Positions 12,001 to 21,900 of a stretch of 64,000 bases of DNA are shown here, piece after piece. The stretch covers positions 2,666,001 to 2,730,000 of the forward strand of contig NC_052105.1 of assembly GCF_012273895.1 (NCBI RefSeq), written 5' to 3'. This stretch comes from Zerene cesonia. Lineage: Eukaryota > Arthropoda > Insecta > Lepidoptera > Pieridae. The notes beneath the pieces were generated by a model. The model did no database searches, was not told the DNA's origin, and saw nothing but the letters and a program-made list of their open reading frames with translations. The position numbers and the translations under genes were made by a program. Each line of letters opens with the position of its first letter. Positions within the stretch are counted from its first letter, which is position 1.

Positions 12001-13559
12001 GTTGTTAATAGAAATGCACAGTAATCGCAACGAAAGAAAAGTCACGAATATTTAGCATAATTTATTAGTTCAACATCCTTCACCTCTGTATCTTGCATAG
12101 AAATTATTCCACAAAACAAAAAAAAAAAGAAAAAAAAGTAAAAAAAAAAATAATAATGTCACGTCTCGTTGCAGCGTGGAGAAGGAGTGGCTGCAAACGG
12201 AGCGCTTGCGCAACATGACCGACGACGAGCGGCGCGTCGAGCAGCGGCTCAACCCCAAGCTGATCACCAACAAGCCGGTCAAGGGCAAATACAAGTTCCT
12301 GCAGAAGTACTACCACAGGTACGGACGTGTGTTGGAGATATGCTATATGTTGTATAGATATATATAGTGTTAAAGAGAACAAAATTTGTAAATAGGTGAC
12401 AAATTGCCTTTTTTACAAATCAACAAATTCAACAAATCTTACTAAAGAATAGGAAAACATTATCACTATATTATAAACGCGATAGTATGTATTTATGGAT
12501 GGATGGATGTTTGTATTCTTTCACGTTAAAACTACTGTATTGTATTTTCTTGTGTTTGATTTTACGCGAGTATTATACATTTAGAAATTAAAAACCTTGC
12601 AACGGATTTTAAACGCGATTTATTCATTATATTATCAATCGACGTTTCGAACACTTCAACGAGCGTCTCCCCGTGACCACGCTGGGTTAATAATATAATG
12701 AATAAATCGCGTTTAAAATCCGTTAAAAAGTTTTTAATTTCTAAACTACTGTATTGATTTTTATGAAACTCACAATAATATAGCTTATTCATCAGAATAA
12801 GGCATGTGCTATATAAATACATGCTTTTGCCCGTGGGTTCGTCCGCGTCGCGCATCGAATAGCTTTATATAATTATGAATTTACTATATCTAAATATGTT
12901 CCGTTAAGGTTATCCGTTAGTTAAAATGACATACATTATTTGTCATTTTAACTGACGGATAGAAAATATGCATCAAGTGTCAAATTGGCTATCTGGTACA
13001 CAGCAAGTGAAACCGGCTGTATTGAGTAATTAGATATTTATACATTTTTTTTATATTTTCAGAGGTGCATTTTATTTGGACAAAGAGGAGGATGTTTTCA
13101 AACAAGATTTCTCTGGAGCGACACTGGACGATCACTTTGATAAGACTGTTTTGCCGAAGGTAATGCAATAAAAAAATATGTAATTTTTAGGGTCTAAAAA
13201 CCGCGATGATATCACTTCCATAAGATAATCACCTAAAATAGTGTATTAATAATACGTGAAATAAGTTTGTTTGTTTCTTTTATAAAATTTGTAAGAAATC
13301 GTCGCTTAAACTGATCCTAATCATTTAGCTTTTTCACAAAAAAAAAAAATAAATAAATAATTTTCTCGTTCAGGTGATGCAAGTAAAGAAATTCGGTCGC
13401 TCCGGTCGCACAAAGTACACGCACCTGGTAGACCAAGATACCACCGAGTTCGACTCGGCTTGGAACAATGAAAGCGCGGCCGCGCGCTTAGCTAACTTCA
13501 GAGGAGGCATGAAACAGGTGTTCGAGAAACCATCAGCGAAAAGGAAACATGCTGTATAA
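9023..13559 (+). CDS. Mfap1: Microfibrillar-associated protein 1, spliceosome B-complex protein (copy 1)
   Basis: Nuclear pre-mRNA splicing factor, a B-complex-specific protein. Nine coding exons: 9023-9095, 9215-9402, 10108-10322, 10480-10592, 11080-11261, 11691-11815, 12175-12318, 13063-13159 and 13374-13559. All have GT/AG borders and the phases join cleanly to 440 residues (human 439). Diagnostic blocks in order: 'QSTAGAVPVRNEKGEISM' near the N-terminus, 'DPRLRRLR', acidic stretches, 'DTDYTDSEEE', the charged helix in exon 5, 'DDENDELEYEAWKLREMKR', 'ITNKPVKGKYKFLQKYYHR', and the C-terminal 'KFGRSGRTKYTHLVDQDTT'. Introns hold short repeats, a tRNA-like sequence and a foldback element. It is divergently arranged with pyd3. 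The start in copy 1 reads MIVL; copy 2 reads MNVL. Confidence 0.95.
9458..9502 (-). repeat. Short repeat end fragment in MFAP1 intron 2
   Basis: 'gggcgaatctgcgggcaac' followed by 'agctagtgtcac' matches the GC-rich end of the common short repeat only. The rest is absent or too decayed to see. The same fragment is in the right arm near 23095-23135. Confidence 0.45.
9855..10084 (-). repeat. SINE-like interspersed repeat in MFAP1 intron 2
   Basis: Starts with 'ttactaatattatac' and ends with 'ggcgggcgtaaagctagta', with the usual internal phrases ('tgaaatttggtaccaagatag'). It ends about 24 bp before the exon 3 acceptor. The mirror copy is at 22512-22735, so insertion came before the duplication or allele split. 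Confidence 0.7.
10705..10825. repeat. Degenerate copy of the foldback family in MFAP1 intron 4
   Basis: 'aaatcatgtttaaaatcagt' followed by 'ctttaatttcc' resembles one arm of the foldback element at 12581-12744 ('aaatcgcgtttaaaatccgt', 'tttttaatttct'), preceded by 'aacgagcgccggcctcatc', which parallels that element's loop. Mirror copy near 21770-21870. Confidence 0.4.
11554..11627 (+). tRNA. tRNA-like sequence (pseudo-tRNA or tRNA-derived SINE head)
   Basis: A 74-nt stretch in MFAP1 intron 5 that folds as a cloverleaf. The acceptor stem pairs over 7 positions with one mismatch, the anticodon arm TTGCT/GGCAA closes a 7-nt loop ACGGTTT, and the T arm GCGGG/CCCGC closes TTTGAAT. The A box 'TGGCCGAGAGG' and B box 'GGTTTGAATCC' fit RNA polymerase III internal promoters. 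The formal anticodon is GGT (Thr), but position 33 is C instead of the near-universal U, and no terminator run of T follows closely. A true functional tRNA is therefore unlikely. It is identical in the right arm at 20945-21018. Confidence 0.55.
11925..12005 (-). repeat. Short repeat fragment in MFAP1 intron 6
   Basis: Ends with 'gagccggggcgtgcagctagttg', the GC-rich end of the common short repeat. The right arm has the equivalent at about 20530-20610. Confidence 0.45.
12581..12744. repeat. Foldback (inverted-repeat) element in MFAP1 intron 7
   Basis: Perfect 35-bp inverted arms (12601-12635 and 12690-12724), extended outward by 15 more matching bases ('gtttttaatttctaa'), enclose a 54-nt GC-richer loop with 'acgagcgtctccccgtgacc'. 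This could be a MITE or two inverted copies of one repeat. It would form a strong hairpin in the pre-mRNA. The right arm has it at about 19766-19942 with a one-base deletion in one arm. Confidence 0.7.
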
Positions 13560-14089
13560 TACAAAGAGTTTCACAATAGGAACATGCTGTATAAAAGAAA
13601 ATAAGAGTTTTAAAGGAACATTCTGTATACTGTTTGAGAATGTGGTAATAGACAATTACTTTTAAAAAAGGAACACCTGTGTTAGAACGTTGAAAAAAAA
13701 ATGGAAATAGCATAATGGAATACGATAGAAGGTTCACAGTGAAGTGTTCAAGTAAATAATAATGAAGATAGTGTAATTTTTGTAAAGTCACAGTAAAAAT
13801 GAAATTATAAAAAGATTTTGTGTTAAAAAAATGGTTGAAGTTAATGTCATTATTTTTAGTACGATATAAAATAAAGTATAAGCTAAACTGTATGCTATCA
13901 GAATTGGAAAATGTTTAGAATTAAAACTAATTTTAATATGTTCAAAAAGTGTTCAATATAAGAAATTAAAATATCGATGACTTATTTGTTCTTTTATTTT
14001 ACTCAAAAGAAGTCCAATAAATTTATTTGATGTTAATACAATTTATGTGTTTCTAATTTGTAACATAAAATAGGAAAATAGGATAGGCC
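13560..14089. terminator. MFAP1 3' flank (copy 1)
   Basis: AT-rich sequence after the MFAP1 stop. It has internally similar phrases around 13560-13660 ('acatgctgtata', 'gagttttaaagg') and a candidate poly(A) signal AATAAA at 13870-13875. Mirror at about 18420-18949. Confidence 0.45.
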
Positions 14090-14313
14090 TACTTTCCTAT
14101 TCCTACGAATATTAAAAAATTCGAAAGTTTGTAAGGATGTGTGTGTTTTTGTTGCTCTTTCACGCAAAACTACTGAACCGATTGCCGACCGATTGATTTG
14201 AAATTTGGTATGTAGACAGCTGGACGACTGGAATAACATATAGGCAACTTTTTATCCCGATATTCCTACGGGACATAGACTGACACGTGTGAAACCGCGG
14301 GGCGCAGCTAGTT
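14090..14313 (-). repeat. SINE-like interspersed repeat
   Basis: A nearly full copy running from 'tcctacgaatatt' to 'gcggggcgcagctagtt', with internal 'tcacgcaaaactactgaacc' and 'ccgatattcctacgggac'. Mirror copy at 18201-18421. Confidence 0.75.
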
Positions 14314-14727
14314 CTTTATTATATTACTGTCAAATTTTGGAACTATTTATTACTATACAGTTACCGTATCAAAAGCAAAGGCTGCTTGGAAAATGGGAAA
14401 AAATGTGTTTTTCCCAGCGGCGAAGTTGCGAATTTTTTAAACTTTCTTTGGCAAATATTTAGTGTGTAATGTCGTCTGATTGTGTGTCCAATTTTTAAAT
14501 TTGTACGTCCAGTACTTTTCGAGTGAATCGAGAAAAATCGTGGCCGCATAACAATGGCGCGTGCACAGTGTATTAAGCGTACATAATATGATATTATTTT
14601 TTCTTATCACATATGAGGGGTAGTTTTGTAAAAGATCAGATCATGAGATGCCCTTTGCTTTCTACGTGATTACAAAAATGAAAAAAGTTAATTTAACTTA
14701 TATGTATGCACTTGTAACAGTTTGATT
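14314..14727. other. Intergenic, no feature recognised
   Basis: A somewhat GC-richer patch at 14515-14570 ('cgtggccgcataacaatgg') sits in otherwise AT-rich sequence. It recurs in the right arm at 17830-18190. No gene seen. Confidence 0.4.
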
Positions 14728-14830
14728 TTTTTTTATGTCATAGCGGGCAATTGAGCTGGTGGTTCGCTTGATGGCCTCTGCGAATGCTCTGCATTAGTAG
14801 GTACATAATATTATTAAGCAGTGTGCACTT
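14728..14830 (-). mobile_element. LINE 3'-tail fragment
   Basis: On the minus strand it reads 'gcgaaccaccagctcaattg', 'cccgctatgaca' and then a run of A. It is a diverged relative of the 3' tail at 15110-15200 and 62640-62700. Mirror at 17695-17785. Confidence 0.55.
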
Positions 14831-15063
14831 TAAAAAACGGTGAAGTGCGAGCTAGAATCATGAAATTAAGGGTTCCTTACAAATAAGCTAAAGAGCAACC
14901 CCAAAAAAAAATTATTAACCAATTAATTATCGTGCCAATCGTTGCATAGCCTCGTTTGTTTGTTATTTGTTGTTTAAGCGCCAACAGAAATACAGCATCT
15001 CTGAACATTTCAACTGTCGAACTATCACATACGAGGGAAATAGCCCGGTGATAAACGGACGAA

Positions 15064-15100
15064 CACACAAATAGATAGACAGACAGACAGACAGACATAT
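15064..15100. repeat. (GACA)n microsatellite next to LINE poly(A)
   Basis: A short GACA/GATA run directly after the poly(A) end of the LINE fragment. Mirrored at about 17395-17430. Simple repeats next to LINE tails are common. Confidence 0.7.
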
Positions 15101-15109
15101 AGACAAACT

Positions 15110-15855
15110 TTTTTTTTATGTTACAGTCGGCAATGGAGCTGGTGGGACGCCTGATGGTAAGCGCTTCCACCGCCCATGTATTACGCCTTACGCCTCAACA
15201 AATGGATTGCCGACTTCTTGGGAAGGTATTAAGAAAGGATTAGCGATAGGAATAATGTAAAGAACTGGGAAGGGTAGGGAAAAGGATATGGGCTTTCGGG
15301 ACCGCCACTCACCGAACGAAACACAGCAGAATGCTATTTCACGCCGATCTTCTGTGAGGGTGTGGTACTTCCCCGGTGCGAGCTGACCCAATACGTGCCG
15401 AAGCGTGCTCGACTAACACATATAGAAGGATGTTTACCTTCTGGGTACTGAATTCTATGAAGGGGTGGCGTATTTGCAGTGGGCGAAAACCCACACTGTG
15501 CCACAGATTCTGGTAACGCCAATATTATTAAAATAGTGAATTAAAATTATTAAAATAGTGAATTAATATTTATTATTTTGTGGTGTAATCCAACTACCCT
15601 CCTTACACGCGAGCACAATCAATCACCGCACGGTTTTAAAGCACCCGCAACGTCCCTATTGGACGTAGTCTGCATCGATCTTCCGTGACGATCGGATCTC
15701 AATAACCGCCGGAGTGCCTTCACGAGGCCTCTAGACATTTCGTGTATAATTCTCATACCGCCTGAGAGCCTTTATGAGGCTTTCTTGTCACCGCATCAAT
15801 CGAAGAGATTGTAACCCGAACCTCGTGGAGGTTCTCTAGATATCTCAGGCATTGT
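15110..15855 (-). mobile_element. LINE 3'-end fragment at the inner end of the left arm
   Basis: Read on the minus strand this runs from GC-rich non-coding sequence through 'ttcgttcggtgagtg', 'ggtggaagcgcttaccatca', 'ccagctccattgccgactgt' and a terminal 'aacataaaaaaaaa' tail. The same tail family is at 62140-62700 and 57870-58022. No reverse transcriptase is present in the visible part; the 5' side runs into the gap. The clade is uncertain. Confidence 0.65.
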
Positions 15856-16855
15856 NNNNNNNNNNNNNNNNNNNNNNNNNNNNNNNNNNNNNNNNNNNNN
15901 NNNNNNNNNNNNNNNNNNNNNNNNNNNNNNNNNNNNNNNNNNNNNNNNNNNNNNNNNNNNNNNNNNNNNNNNNNNNNNNNNNNNNNNNNNNNNNNNNNNN
16001 NNNNNNNNNNNNNNNNNNNNNNNNNNNNNNNNNNNNNNNNNNNNNNNNNNNNNNNNNNNNNNNNNNNNNNNNNNNNNNNNNNNNNNNNNNNNNNNNNNNN
16101 NNNNNNNNNNNNNNNNNNNNNNNNNNNNNNNNNNNNNNNNNNNNNNNNNNNNNNNNNNNNNNNNNNNNNNNNNNNNNNNNNNNNNNNNNNNNNNNNNNNN
16201 NNNNNNNNNNNNNNNNNNNNNNNNNNNNNNNNNNNNNNNNNNNNNNNNNNNNNNNNNNNNNNNNNNNNNNNNNNNNNNNNNNNNNNNNNNNNNNNNNNNN
16301 NNNNNNNNNNNNNNNNNNNNNNNNNNNNNNNNNNNNNNNNNNNNNNNNNNNNNNNNNNNNNNNNNNNNNNNNNNNNNNNNNNNNNNNNNNNNNNNNNNNN
16401 NNNNNNNNNNNNNNNNNNNNNNNNNNNNNNNNNNNNNNNNNNNNNNNNNNNNNNNNNNNNNNNNNNNNNNNNNNNNNNNNNNNNNNNNNNNNNNNNNNNN
16501 NNNNNNNNNNNNNNNNNNNNNNNNNNNNNNNNNNNNNNNNNNNNNNNNNNNNNNNNNNNNNNNNNNNNNNNNNNNNNNNNNNNNNNNNNNNNNNNNNNNN
16601 NNNNNNNNNNNNNNNNNNNNNNNNNNNNNNNNNNNNNNNNNNNNNNNNNNNNNNNNNNNNNNNNNNNNNNNNNNNNNNNNNNNNNNNNNNNNNNNNNNNN
16701 NNNNNNNNNNNNNNNNNNNNNNNNNNNNNNNNNNNNNNNNNNNNNNNNNNNNNNNNNNNNNNNNNNNNNNNNNNNNNNNNNNNNNNNNNNNNNNNNNNNN
16801 NNNNNNNNNNNNNNNNNNNNNNNNNNNNNNNNNNNNNNNNNNNNNNNNNNNNNNN
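15856..16855. other. Assembly gap, exactly 1000 N
   Basis: Unresolved sequence at the centre of the inverted duplication. The round size suggests a placeholder, so the true distance between the arms is unknown. Long reading frames that appear to span it are artefacts of N. Confidence 0.99.
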
Positions 16856-17392
16856 TGTGCTCGCGTGTAAGGAGGGTAGTTGGATTACACCACAAAATAA
16901 TAAATATTAATTCACTATTTTAATAATTTTAATTCACTATTTTAATAATATTGGCGTTACCAGAATCTGTGGCACAGTGTGGGTTTTCGCCCACTGCAAA
17001 TACACCACCCCTTCATAGAATTCAGTACCCAGAAGGTAAACATCCTTCTATATGTGTTAGTCGAGCACGCTTCGGCACGTATTGGGTCAGCTCGCACCGG
17101 GGAAATACCACACCCCCACAGAAGATCGGCGTGAAATAGCATTCTGCTGTGTTTCGTTCGGTGAGTGACGGTCCCGAAAGCCCATATCCTTTTCCCTACC
17201 CTTCCCAGTTCTTTACATTATTCCTATCGCTAATCCTTTCTTAATACCTTCCCAAGAAAGTCGGAAATCCATTTGTTGAGGCGTAAGGTCTGCAATGAAC
17301 CTTACGCCTCTCCACATGTACATGGGCGGTGGAAGCGCTTACCATCAGGCGTCCCACCAGCTCCATTGCCGACTGTAACATAAAAAAAAAAG
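16856..17392 (+). mobile_element. LINE 3'-end fragment at the inner end of the right arm
   Basis: Mirror of 15110-15617, ending in the 'aacataaaaaaaaa' tail. It lacks the 238 bp of LINE sequence seen only on the left side of the gap. Confidence 0.65.
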
Positions 17393-17694
17393 TTTGTCTA
17401 TATGTCTGTCTGTCTGTCTATCTATTTGTGTGTTCGTCCGTTTATCACCGGGCTATTTCCCTCGTATGTGATAGTTCGACAGTTGAAATGTTCAGAGATG
17501 CTGTATTTCTGTTGGCGCTTAAACAACAAATAACAAAAAATCGAGGCTATGCAACGATTGGCACAATAATTAATTGGATGGTTAATAATTTTTTTTTGTG
17601 GTTGCTCTTTAGCTTATTTGTAAGGAACCCTTAATTTCATGATTCTAGCTCGCACTTCACCATTTTTTTATAATAAAGTGCACACTGCTTAATA

Positions 17695-17785
17695 ATATTA
17701 TGTACCTACTAATGCAGAGCATTCGCAGAGGCCATCAAGCGAACCACCAGCTCAATTGCCCGCTATGACATAAAAAAAAATCAAA
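17695..17785 (+). mobile_element. LINE 3'-tail fragment (right arm)
   Basis: Mirror of 14728-14830: 'gcgaaccaccagctcaattg', 'cccgctatgacat' and A run. Confidence 0.55.
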
Positions 17786-18200
17786 CTGTTACAAGTGCAT
17801 ACATATAAGTTAAATTAACTCTTTTCATTTTTGTAATCACGTAGAAAGCAAAGGGCATCTCATGATCTGATCTTTTACAAAACTACCCCTCATATGTGAT
17901 AAGAAAAAATAATATTATCATATTATGTACGCTTAATACACTGTGCACGCGCCATTGTTATGCGGCCACGATTTTTCTCGATTCACTCGAAAAGTACTGG
18001 ACGCACAAATTTAAAAATTGGACACACAATCAGACGACATTACACACTAAATATTTGCCAAAGAAAGTAAACAATTCGAAATTTTGCCGCTGGGAAAAAC
18101 ACATTTTTTCCCATTTTCCAAGCAGCCTTTGCTTCGGATACGGTAACTGTATAGTAATAAATAGTAATAAAGTTCCAAAATTTGACACTAAGATTATAAG

Positions 18201-18421
18201 AACTAGCTGCGCCCAGCGGTTTCACACGTGTAAGTCTGTATCCCGTAGGAATATCGGGATAAAGTTACCTATATGTTATTCCAGTTGTCCAGCTGTCTAC
18301 ATACCAAATTTAAAATCAATCGGTCGGCAATCGGTTCAGTAGTTTTGCGTGAAAGAGCAACAAACACACACACATCCTTACAAACTTTCGCATTTTATAA
18401 TATTAGTAGGAATAGGAAAGT
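18201..18421 (+). repeat. SINE-like interspersed repeat (right arm)
   Basis: Mirror of 14090-14313, from 'aactagctgcgcccagcgg' to 'ataatattagtagga'. Confidence 0.75.
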
Positions 18422-18949
18422 AGGCCTATCCTATTTTCCTATTTTATGTTACAAATTAGAAGCACATAAGTTGTATTAACATCAAATAAATTTATTGGAC
18501 TTCTTTTGAGTAAAATAAAAGAACAAATAAGTCATCGATATTTTAATTTCTTATATTGAACACTTTTTGAACATATTAAAATTAGTTTTAATTCTAAACA
18601 TTTTCCAACTCTGATAGCATACAGTTTAGCTTATACTTTATTCGTACTAAAAATAATGACATTAACTTCAACCATTTTTTTAACATAAAATCTTTTTATT
18701 ATTTCATTTTTACTGTGACTTTACAAAAATTACATATTCTTCATTATTATTTACTTGAACACTTCACTGTGAACCTTCTATCGTATTCCATTATGCTATT
18801 TCCATTTTTTTTCAACATTCTAACACAGGGATGTTCCTTTTTTAAAACTCTAATTGTCTATTACCACATTCTCAAACAGTGTACAGAATGTTCCTTTAAA
18901 ACTCTTATTTTCTTTTCTACAGCATGTTCCTATTGTGAAACTCTTTGTA

Positions 18950-21900
18950 TTATACAGCATGTTTCCTTTTCGCTGATGGTTTCTCGAACACCTGTTTCAT
19001 GCCTCCTCTGAAGTTAGCTAAGCGCGCAGCGGCGCTTTCATTGTTCCAAGCCGAGTCGAACTCTGTGGTATCTTGGTCTACCAGGTGCGTGTACTTTGTG
19101 CGACCGGAGCGACCGAATTTCTTTACTTGCATCACCTGAACGAGAAAATTATTTATTTATTTTTTTTTTTTTGTGAAAAAGCTAAATGATTAGGATCAGT
19201 TTAAGTGACGATTTCTTACAAATTTTATAAAAGAAACAAACAAACTTATTTCACGTATTATTAATACACTATTTTAGGTGATTATCTTATGGAAGTGATA
19301 TCATCGCAGTTTTTAGACCCTAAAAAAATTACATATTTTTTTATTGCATTACCTTCGGCAAAACAGTCTTATCAAAGTGATCGTCCAGTGTCGCTCCAGA
19401 GAAATCTTGTTTGAAAACATCCTCCTCTTTGTCCAAATAAAATGCACCTCTGAAAATATAAAAAAAATGTATAAATATCTAATTACTCAATACAGCCGGT
19501 TTCACTTGCTGTGTACCTGATAGCGAATTTGACACTTGATGCATATTTTCTATCCGTCAGTTAAAATGACAAATAATGTATGTCATTTTAACTAACGGAT
19601 AACCTTAACGGAACATATTTAGATATAGTAAATTCATAATTATTTAAAGCTACTCGATGCGCGACGCGGACGAATCCACGGGCAAAAGCATGTATTTATA
19701 TAGCACATGCCTTATTCTGATGAATAAGCTATATTATTGTGAGTTTCATAAAAATCAATACAGTAGTTTAGAAATTAAAAACTTTTTAACGGATTTTAAA
19801 CGCGATTTATTCATTATATTATTAACCCAGCGTGGTCACGGGGAGACGCTCGTTGTAAAGTGTTCGAAACGTCGATTGATAATATAATGAATAATCGCGT
19901 TTAAAATCCGTTGCAAAGTTTTTAATTTCTAAATGTATAATACTCGCGTAAAATCAAACACAAGAAAATACAATACAGTAGTTTTAACGTGAAAGAATAA
20001 CAAACATCCATCCATCCATAAATACATACAATCGCGTTTATAATATAGTGATAATGTTTTCCTATTCTTTAGTAAGATTTGTTGAATTTGTTGATTTGTA
20101 AAAAAGGCAATTTGTCACCTATTTACAATTTTTTTTCTCTTTAACACCTATATATATCTATACATAATAAAATAAATAGATACAATATAGCATATCTCCA
20201 ACACACGTCCGTACCTGTGGTAGTACTTCTGCAGGAACTTGTATTTGCCCTTGACCGGCTTGTTGGTGATCAGCTTGGGGTTGAGTCGCTGCTCGACGCG
20301 CCGCTCGTCGTCGGTCATGTTGCGCAAGCGCTCCGTTTGCAGCCACTCCTTCTCCACGCTGCAACGAGACGTGACATTATTTTTTTTTATTTTTTTTTTT
20401 TCTTTTTTTTTTTTGTTTCGTGCAATAATTTCTATACAAGATACAGAGGTGAAGGATGTTGAACTAATAAATGATGCTAAATATTCTTGAATTTTCTTTC
20501 GTTGCGCCTACTGTGCATTTCTATAAACAACTAGCTGCACACCCCGACTCCATATAATATAAACTATCATATTTTTTAAGTTGGATTAAACTGTACACGC
20601 TGTGCGAATTTGATTAGAATCAGTACAGTCTATCTCGGACTCCTATTCAAGTTTAGGAGTCCGAGAGAGAGGAGGATTCATACACAAGGGCCGTCCCTAC
20701 TTCCTCATCTAGTAAAAAAAACATTAACGCCTAGTGCAAAAAAAAAAACAACTCACGCCTCTCGTTCTTCCTTGTCCCGCTTTATCCTCTTCATTTCGCG
20801 CAGCTTCCAAGCTTCGTACTCCAGCTCGTCATTCTCGTCGTCAGTGCATACGTCGTTTATATTCGCTTCCTTTTGTTCTGCCTTTAATAATAAATTAACA
20901 AAATACTATAATATCTATTATCTATTTTATTTATGGACTATATAATCACGAGGCGGGATTCAAACCCGCGTCTTTTTGCCAAGCCGTAGCAACGCCCAGC
21001 CTCTCGGCCACCAGTGATCCCGCCACAGTAATCGAATTTCTTTCTATTTGCATATTGGTAGTAATAACAAAGATACATACAATATATGTTTAATATCAAT
21101 TTTATATCAATCAAATATATACAAAAAATTGTTTTCATTGCCACAGTGATAAAATTATAATTTATGAACAATTTTCGAACACACAAAAACTGCAATATTT
21201 GCCTTGTTCCATCACTGTTATCTATACTTAGAATCTATTACGTAAGGCTATATAGAACACGAAATACCATTTCATATAACATTGGAATTCATTATGATTC
21301 ATGAAACTACCTGAGTATTCTTCTGCTCCGCACGTATAGTCTCCTCAACTAGCTTCAACGCCTCTCTTCTTTTCTCCTCCTTTTCCCTTCTCGCTTCCAC
21401 TTCTTCCTTCTTCTGTTGTTTCACTTTCCTTTCCCGCTCGGCTACTGTCATCCTTTCTGACGCTCTTACGAATACTGGCTTTACTCTTGGCCCTAGACCA
21501 TGTGACTTTTATTAAACTATTTATACTTATTTTATATATAATACTTATTTCATTTCAAACTGATCATTTTTAGAAAAATTCATATTGTTTAATCATTTTA
21601 GAGGTTTTCCGCTTGACCAAAAAATTGAATTTATTTCCAACAATGGCACATAACACCACAACAAAAAACAGACTTAAAATATTTAAAACATCATTAAATG
21701 TAATTAGCAGAATAATTTAAAAAGAGAAGAATGTTTCCTAAAACCTTTCTCTCTCTTGGAAATTAAAGACTTTGAAACTGATTTTAAACATGATTTATAA
21801 ATTTTTTGTATATGTCTTTTTTGAAATATATTATATGCTGATGAGGCCGGCGCTCGTTAACACAAAAAATTTCATTAGGTTTCCCTTTTTTGGTGCACCA

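Larger units (their letters stand above)
4979..15855 (+). repeat. Left arm of a large inverted duplication
   Basis: This segment recurs in reverse complement at 16856-27621. Paired coordinates sum to a slowly drifting constant: 32600 for eIF2-beta, 32598 for pyd3, 32592-32594 for MFAP1 exons 1-3, 32572 for exons 5-6, 32533 for exon 7 and 32509 for exon 9. The drift reflects small indels. The outer edge is sharp at 4979. The inner part is matched as far as about 15617; the last 238 bp (15618-15855) have partners that would fall in the N gap. Substitutions and indels are visible in introns, while coding sequence is almost unchanged. Confidence 0.92.

Noticed and set aside
15753..16910. Long open frames on both strands across 15.75-16.9 kb
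   Set aside because: They consist almost only of N; the same holds for 53462-54514.
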